Source of the DNA: Dehalococcoidia bacterium
GTDB lineage: Bacteria > Chloroflexota > Dehalococcoidia > Dehalococcoidales > UBA3254
Direction: 5' to 3'
DNA length: 5,247 nt
Assembly: GCA_030691835.1 (NCBI GenBank)
Contig: JAUYDO010000018.1
Coordinates: 1-5,247 of the forward strand
Part shown: piece by piece, positions 1 through 5,247 of the stretch
Layout: every line of letters begins with the position of its first letter
How positions within the stretch are numbered: the stretch's first letter is position 1
Notes under the pieces: model-generated
What the model saw: only the letters and a program-made list of their open reading frames with translations
Databases searched by the model: none
What the model was told of the DNA's origin: nothing
Translations under genes and position numbers: made by a program

Positions 1-75
1 ACGACGAAGCAATCCGTACCCCCGGATTTCACGGATTGCTTCCCCCGTATCAAGTACGGGGTCGCAATGACAATA
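1..75. repeat. Palindromic intergenic repeat (REP/BIME-like), two hairpins
   Basis: Two inverted repeats lie side by side. The first is a perfect 12-bp pair, GAAGCAATCCGT at 6-17 and ACGGATTGCTTC at 31-42, with a 13-nt spacer. The second is a 7-bp pair, CCCCGTA at 43-49 and TACGGGG at 55-61, with a 5-nt loop, followed by TCGCAATGACA. From memory, the words GAAGCAATC and CGCAATGACA are typical of short dispersed palindromic repeats scattered between genes in Dehalococcoidia and some other environmental bacteria. The copy number in this genome cannot be seen. A 9-mer, TCACGGATT, recurs at 29-37 and 105-113, so decayed repeat sequence may reach to about 120. The hairpins could also serve as a terminator for an upstream gene, but no T-run follows them. 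Confidence 0.6.
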
Positions 76-128
76 CCGTTGAGGTGGGCTTCTTGAATTC
101 GGACTCACGGATTACGGATGCGCTAAGT

Positions 129-145
129 TATCAGCTATCAGCTAT
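129..145. repeat. Short 7-bp tandem repeat upstream of the promoter
   Basis: TATCAGC occurs twice in tandem (129-135 and 136-142), followed by a partial third unit TAT (143-145). It abuts the -35 hexamer of the promoter at 145-173. It may be a regulator half-site pair or simple low-complexity sequence, and two copies are too few to decide. Confidence 0.4.
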
Positions 146-173
146 TGACTTCTGTCTTTTGACACATTAGAAT
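145..173 (+). promoter_or_regulatory. Sigma-70-type promoter of the surface-protein gene
   Basis: A -35 hexamer TTGACT (145-150) and a -10 hexamer TAGAAT (168-173) are separated by exactly 17 nt. Each hexamer differs from the bacterial consensus (TTGACA, TATAAT) by one base. The expected start of transcription is about position 180, one base before the GTG start codon at 181, so the mRNA would be leaderless or nearly so. A second perfect TTGACA at 159-164 has no matching -10 at the right distance. This is a motif match, not a mapped promoter. Confidence 0.6.
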
Positions 174-180
174 TCGCTAC

Positions 181-3102
181 GTGACAAAAATGAGGCTAGC
201 TGTCACCGTCATTCTGCCGGTAATCATGCTTGGCTCTCTGGCTCCCGCACTCCCTGTCCTTGCTGATGACGAAGTCAAATGGATGCGGGTGAATATCCCG
301 GCTAACGGCTCAGCCGGGAACTGGCAACTGGCAGACGGCTCCGACGTGCGGCACCTGACGCGGGCGGCGGATGGCACCCTGTACAGCTACGCCAACCCGG
401 CAGGTACAACCCAGCGCCTCTTCAAGTCCTCGGACGGCGGCTATAGCTGGTCATACACCGGAAAGATAGAAGAAGACCTCGTTGACATAGGGGTAGTCCC
501 GGATAAGCCCAATATGGTTTACTGCGCCACGACCGCCAAAATCTACAAATCAGTAGATGCGGGTGTCAACTTCACGTTGCTAGGTGTCAATCCCGGTGGC
601 GCCGGCGCGGGCAATGTGGAAATCACCTCGATTGACGTAAGGTACGTCGAGGGAAACGGCACGGTCATCGCTGCGGGCACCAGGGATACCGATGCCGGTC
701 AGTTCGGTGGAGTCTATATTCTTGAGGAGAACAAGTCCCTGGTATGGGTGGATACCGGCATCGGCGGCTACGATGTCTGCACCGTGTCTTTTTCGCCGAC
801 CTACGCTCATGACCGCCAGTTGATAGCCGTGGCTACGGACGAAACCAATACCATCGTCACCGCCAACTTCAACAGGACAGGCTGGAACACGGTGGTGGGC
901 GATGCCCGGATTCCCGGAGTCGTGGCGGTTTCAGCGGCTATCGCTTTCCCTGCCGGCTACAGCTCTGAAGCAGTCAACAATAGCTACGTCCAATTCGTGG
1001 CTATTGATACCGGCACCGGCAACGGAGATGTCTACCGTATTGACGGCAAGCCAGCGCCAGCGGCATCAAAAGTGACCGATATGAATGCCGGCACTATTTC
1101 TGGTTTGAACAGCATTGATGTCACCGGCTTGTCCGTGACGGGCAGTGCTGATAAAGCCGTTATCATGGCTGGCGCTTCTGCATCCGCGCAGGTCTACCTC
1201 AGCGTTGACGGTGGCAAGAACTGGACAGTTAGCGCCAAGCCGCCGACGGGCGCCGGTAAGACCTGCGTGCTCTTAACCCCGGACTTCAATGATAGCGGCA
1301 TGGCATACGCCGCAACGAGCGGCGCTGAAAGCGCTTTTTCAGTAACCAGGAACAAGGGCGTCATCTGGAATCAGGCTGGCTTGATTGATACCAAAATGAC
1401 GGCGATTGTCGACTTCGCCGTGTCTCCCGATTATAGCCAGGACAACACCTTATTCCTGCTGACCTTTGGCGGCAAGCACAGCCTCTGGCGCAGTGTGGAC
1501 GGTGCCGTGAGGTGGGAACGGGTGTACTCCGGCGCTCTGCCAGGCGTTGACACCATGAGCCTTGTTGCGCTCTCACCACAGTTCACGCGCTCTCGCGTTA
1601 TGTTCGTTGCCGGGACCAGCGGCGGCAATCCTGTGGTATGGAGGTCAACGGATAACGGGCAGAGCTTCATCAGGTTCTCCTCAAGAGACCCGAATACAAG
1701 CAATGCACTAACCATCGGAGCCTGGGCAGTTGCGCCCGATGATAGCCTGATTGTTGGCAGTTATGACGGCACCAACGGTGTAATATGTCGCACGGCAAGC
1801 GGCGGTCTGTTCTATATTAGCCGTGCGACCGCCGGGACTGCTTCCCTGAACCACATGGCGCTGTCTCCCGGCTTCAGTAAAGACAAAACAGTGCTGACGG
1901 GGACCAGCGCCGGCTGGGTCTACCTGTCCAGCGATGGCGGACTTACCTTTCAAGCGCTGCCGCCGGACGCCGCTGCCGCACCTATAGGCGGGCTGGTATA
2001 CGTCGCCTTCGATTCCGATTATAGCCGTAACAAGACTGTTTACGCCGCCAGCGACACCGCCGGTAAAGGTATCTACCGTTTCGTTGTCGGTAAGAGCACT
2101 GAATGGGAGAAAATAGATGTAACACTGCCAGCGGGCAGTAAGATAACCGGTATGACGGTCTCGGCCGACGGAGTCCTGTATGCCAGCAACTCGCTGGCGG
2201 TAGATGCCGCCAACAAGAAAGGCGGCATGGAACGCTCGCTTGACCCCACGTATTCACTCGGTCCTTCCTTCGAGACGGTGACACGCGGACTCCCTGACGG
2301 TGCCACGTTGAAGAGGATTTGTGTAGCGGGCAATAGGCTGTGGTCAATGGAACTGACGGGGGTTAAACTGATGACTTTCGTGGACAGCCATGCCACGCCG
2401 GTTAAGCCAGTAGCTCCGGCGGACAAGGCGCCGGGACTGGATACTACAAACGTGACCCTGGAATGGGAATCGGTAAAGGGCGCAACCGGCTATAAATGGC
2501 AGTTAGACCACGAAACGGACTTCTCAAGCATTCCCACGGGTTTCGAGGGTAATATCCAGGGAACTTCCGTCCGCCTGCCGGCGCTGGAGTCCGATACAAC
2601 CTACTACTGGCGGGTCAGAGCCACGGAGCCGGTGCTAAGTCCCTGGTCAGCTAAGCGCTCGTTCAGTACCGTGCTCGGCACGGAGGTGATTGCCCCGAAG
2701 CTGACAACTCCGGAATCGGCGGCGAGCCGGGTACCGCTGAAGCCCGTATTCCAGTGGAGCGCCATAGCCGGCGCGGACAGATATGAGCTTGTGGTTTCGG
2801 TGAATGTCACCTTCGCCAATCCAGTTGTCGCCAGGATGAATGGTGAGGCTCTGCCGGCTACAGCGTGGCAGTGCGATGTCACTCTCAGGTATAACACCAC
2901 CTATTACTGGAAAGTCAGGGCGCTCAACGCAGCGACACGCAGTGCATGGAGCGCGGCCGGCGCCTTCATCACCGAATTGCCTCCGGAGCCTTCCACTGCT
3001 CCGCCAGCCCCCACTACCATAGTGATTCCGGTGCCGATGCTATCACCACAATCGCCTCAGCCACAGCAGTCACAATTACCATTACCACCACCTCCCCCAT
3101 AG
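181..3102 (+). CDS. Exported beta-propeller (Asp-box/BNR-like) protein with two fibronectin-III domains; C-terminal anchor cut off by TAG
   Basis: This is a 973-residue surface or secreted protein of unknown ligand. Residues 1-28 form a signal peptide: basic MTKMR, a hydrophobic core and an A-L-P-V-L-A cleavage site before DDE. Residues about 75-700 are propeller blades carrying Asp-boxes (S-x-D-x-G-x-x-W/F) at 83-90, 124-131, 341-348, 438-445, 489-496 and 583-590, with degenerate copies between. A second recurring motif, S/T-P-x-F/Y-(x)n-V/L-F/Y, occurs near 205, 366, 415, 465 and 562, with a variant at 612. From 341 onward the aromatic anchors recur every 45-52 residues (348, 396, 445, 496, 545, 590, 642), which fits one seven-bladed propeller preceded by another. 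Two fibronectin-III-like domains follow (about 739-831 and 836-932), each with the TYYWxVRA strand. Residues 934-973 are a Pro/Gln-rich linker ending in five prolines, directly at the TAG. The same frame continues into a transmembrane helix (see 3100-3237), so this product may be a truncated or secreted form. GTG at 181 is used because an in-frame TGA lies at 160-162; ATG at 190 would keep the signal peptide and is an alternative. No Shine-Dalgarno sequence precedes either. GH74-type glycosidases share such repeats, but no catalytic evidence was found. The role is likely binding or scaffolding at the cell surface. Confidence 0.85.
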   Translation: MTKMRLAVTVILPVIMLGSLAPALPVLADDEVKWMRVNIPANGSAGNWQLADGSDVRHLTRAADGTLYSYANPAGTTQRLFKSSDGGYSWSYTGKIEEDLVDIGVVPDKPNMVYCATTAKIYKSVDAGVNFTLLGVNPGGAGAGNVEITSIDVRYVEGNGTVIAAGTRDTDAGQFGGVYILEENKSLVWVDTGIGGYDVCTVSFSPTYAHDRQLIAVATDETNTIVTANFNRTGWNTVVGDARIPGVVAVSAAIAFPAGYSSEAVNNSYVQFVAIDTGTGNGDVYRIDGKPAPAASKVTDMNAGTISGLNSIDVTGLSVTGSADKAVIMAGASASAQVYLSVDGGKNWTVSAKPPTGAGKTCVLLTPDFNDSGMAYAATSGAESAFSVTRNKGVIWNQAGLIDTKMTAIVDFAVSPDYSQDNTLFLLTFGGKHSLWRSVDGAVRWERVYSGALPGVDTMSLVALSPQFTRSRVMFVAGTSGGNPVVWRSTDNGQSFIRFSSRDPNTSNALTIGAWAVAPDDSLIVGSYDGTNGVICRTASGGLFYISRATAGTASLNHMALSPGFSKDKTVLTGTSAGWVYLSSDGGLTFQALPPDAAAAPIGGLVYVAFDSDYSRNKTVYAASDTAGKGIYRFVVGKSTEWEKIDVTLPAGSKITGMTVSADGVLYASNSLAVDAANKKGGMERSLDPTYSLGPSFETVTRGLPDGATLKRICVAGNRLWSMELTGVKLMTFVDSHATPVKPVAPADKAPGLDTTNVTLEWESVKGATGYKWQLDHETDFSSIPTGFEGNIQGTSVRLPALESDTTYYWRVRATEPVLSPWSAKRSFSTVLGTEVIAPKLTTPESAASRVPLKPVFQWSAIAGADRYELVVSVNVTFANPVVARMNGEALPATAWQCDVTLRYNTTYYWKVRALNAATRSAWSAAGAFITELPPEPSTAPPAPTTIVIPVPMLSPQSPQPQQSQLPLPPPPP

Positions 3103-3237
3103 CCCGCTCCGGTGCAACAGGGCTATCCCGACCAGACACTGATGCTGATATACATCGGTGTCGGCATACTCCTGGTACTGACGGTGATACTGGTGATTGT
3201 GGTAATCCTGATGCTCAAGGTCTTCTGGAGGACGTAG
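3100..3237 (+). other. Amber codon plus in-frame 44-codon transmembrane anchor extension of the preceding gene
   Basis: The stop of the preceding gene is TAG at 3100-3102. The same frame stays open through 3103-3234 and ends at TAG 3235-3237. It encodes PAPVQQGYPDQT, then a very hydrophobic stretch of about 26 residues (LMLIYIGVGILLV followed by LTVILVIVVILML), then the basic tail KVFWRT. This is the usual C-terminal single-pass anchor of surface proteins with propeller and fibronectin-III domains: proline-rich linker, transmembrane helix, short positive cytoplasmic tail. The pro-rich linker runs across the stop (PPPPP-stop-PAPVQQ), so the anchor almost certainly belongs to the upstream gene. 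A CAG-to-TAG transition, changing a glutamine in a Pro/Gln-rich linker, would explain the sequence. If the codon is read through, the product has 1018 residues. The section has no start codon with a Shine-Dalgarno sequence of its own. The possibilities are a nonsense mutation, partial readthrough, amber recoding or a sequencing error. Confidence 0.85.
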
Positions 3238-3252
3238 CCCACCATCCGTTTA

Positions 3253-3274
3253 AGAAAGAATGCATATTCTTTCT
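3253..3274. terminator. Weak AT-rich hairpin after the surface-protein gene
   Basis: A perfect 9-bp inverted repeat, AGAAAGAAT (3253-3261) and ATTCTTTCT (3266-3274), is separated by a 4-nt GCAT loop and starts 15 nt after the second TAG at 3237. The stem is AT-rich and no run of T follows it, so it is a poor intrinsic terminator. It may act as an mRNA 3'-end stabiliser or a protein-binding palindrome instead. Its position after the second TAG rather than the first agrees with the gene originally ending at 3237. Confidence 0.35.
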
Positions 3275-3314
3275 AATAGTATATTGTTACCGCTGGTCGT
3301 AATACGGAAGCCTT

Positions 3315-5247
<1,933 letters not shown>

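Noticed and set aside
181..2400. GH74/xyloglucanase or sialidase enzyme call for the propeller protein
   Set aside because: Asp-boxes occur in many non-enzymatic propellers. No convincing catalytic aspartate pair or arginine triad could be assigned from sequence alone, so only a structural description is given.
2946..3302. Plus-strand 118-codon frame spanning the TAG and the spacer
   Set aside because: It is in a different frame from the propeller gene. Its product is rich in Ser, Thr and His from low-complexity linker DNA and is not membrane-like. The real extension is in the frame of the upstream gene.

Overview
The window has a moderate GC content and carries two genes on the + strand. 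It probably comes from a bacterium of the Chloroflexota, most likely a Dehalococcoidia-type lineage. This rests on recall of gene style: large secreted beta-propeller plus fibronectin-III surface proteins ending in a single membrane anchor, and short palindromic repeats carrying the words GAAGCAATC and CGCAATGACA. It was not tested by a search.

Layout. Positions 1-75 hold a palindromic intergenic repeat with two good hairpins. It is followed by a TTGACT-N17-TAGAAT promoter (145-173), whose predicted transcription start falls almost on the GTG start of the first gene, with no Shine-Dalgarno sequence. The first gene (181-3102) encodes a 973-residue exported protein with a signal peptide, about a dozen Asp-box/BNR-like propeller blades, two fibronectin-III-like domains and a proline-rich tail. 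The reading frame does not truly end there. After a single TAG (3100-3102), the same frame continues for 44 codons (3103-3234) that encode a hydrophobic transmembrane helix and a short basic tail, ending at a second TAG (3235-3237). The gene therefore looks like a membrane-anchored surface protein whose anchor has been separated by one amber codon. This is either a recent nonsense mutation or a readthrough switch between secreted and anchored forms.

Positions 3238-3485 are non-coding. They hold a small AT-rich hairpin, a patch of competing short helices next to a T-run, and promoter-like elements for the second gene. The second gene (3486 to beyond the right edge) is ligA, the NAD+-dependent DNA ligase, with all the main catalytic residues and the zinc-finger cysteines present. 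Its last visible part is abnormal. Inside the helix-hairpin-helix region the ligase sequence gives way to a 21-bp, 7-residue tandem repeat (pattern K/E-I-D/G-K-L-x-x, at least six copies), which is an ideal coiled-coil heptad and still continues at the window edge.

The two genes share no evident pathway. They appear to be separate transcription units that happen to lie in the same orientation. The two observations most worth following are the amber-split membrane anchor and the heptad-repeat expansion inside ligA.
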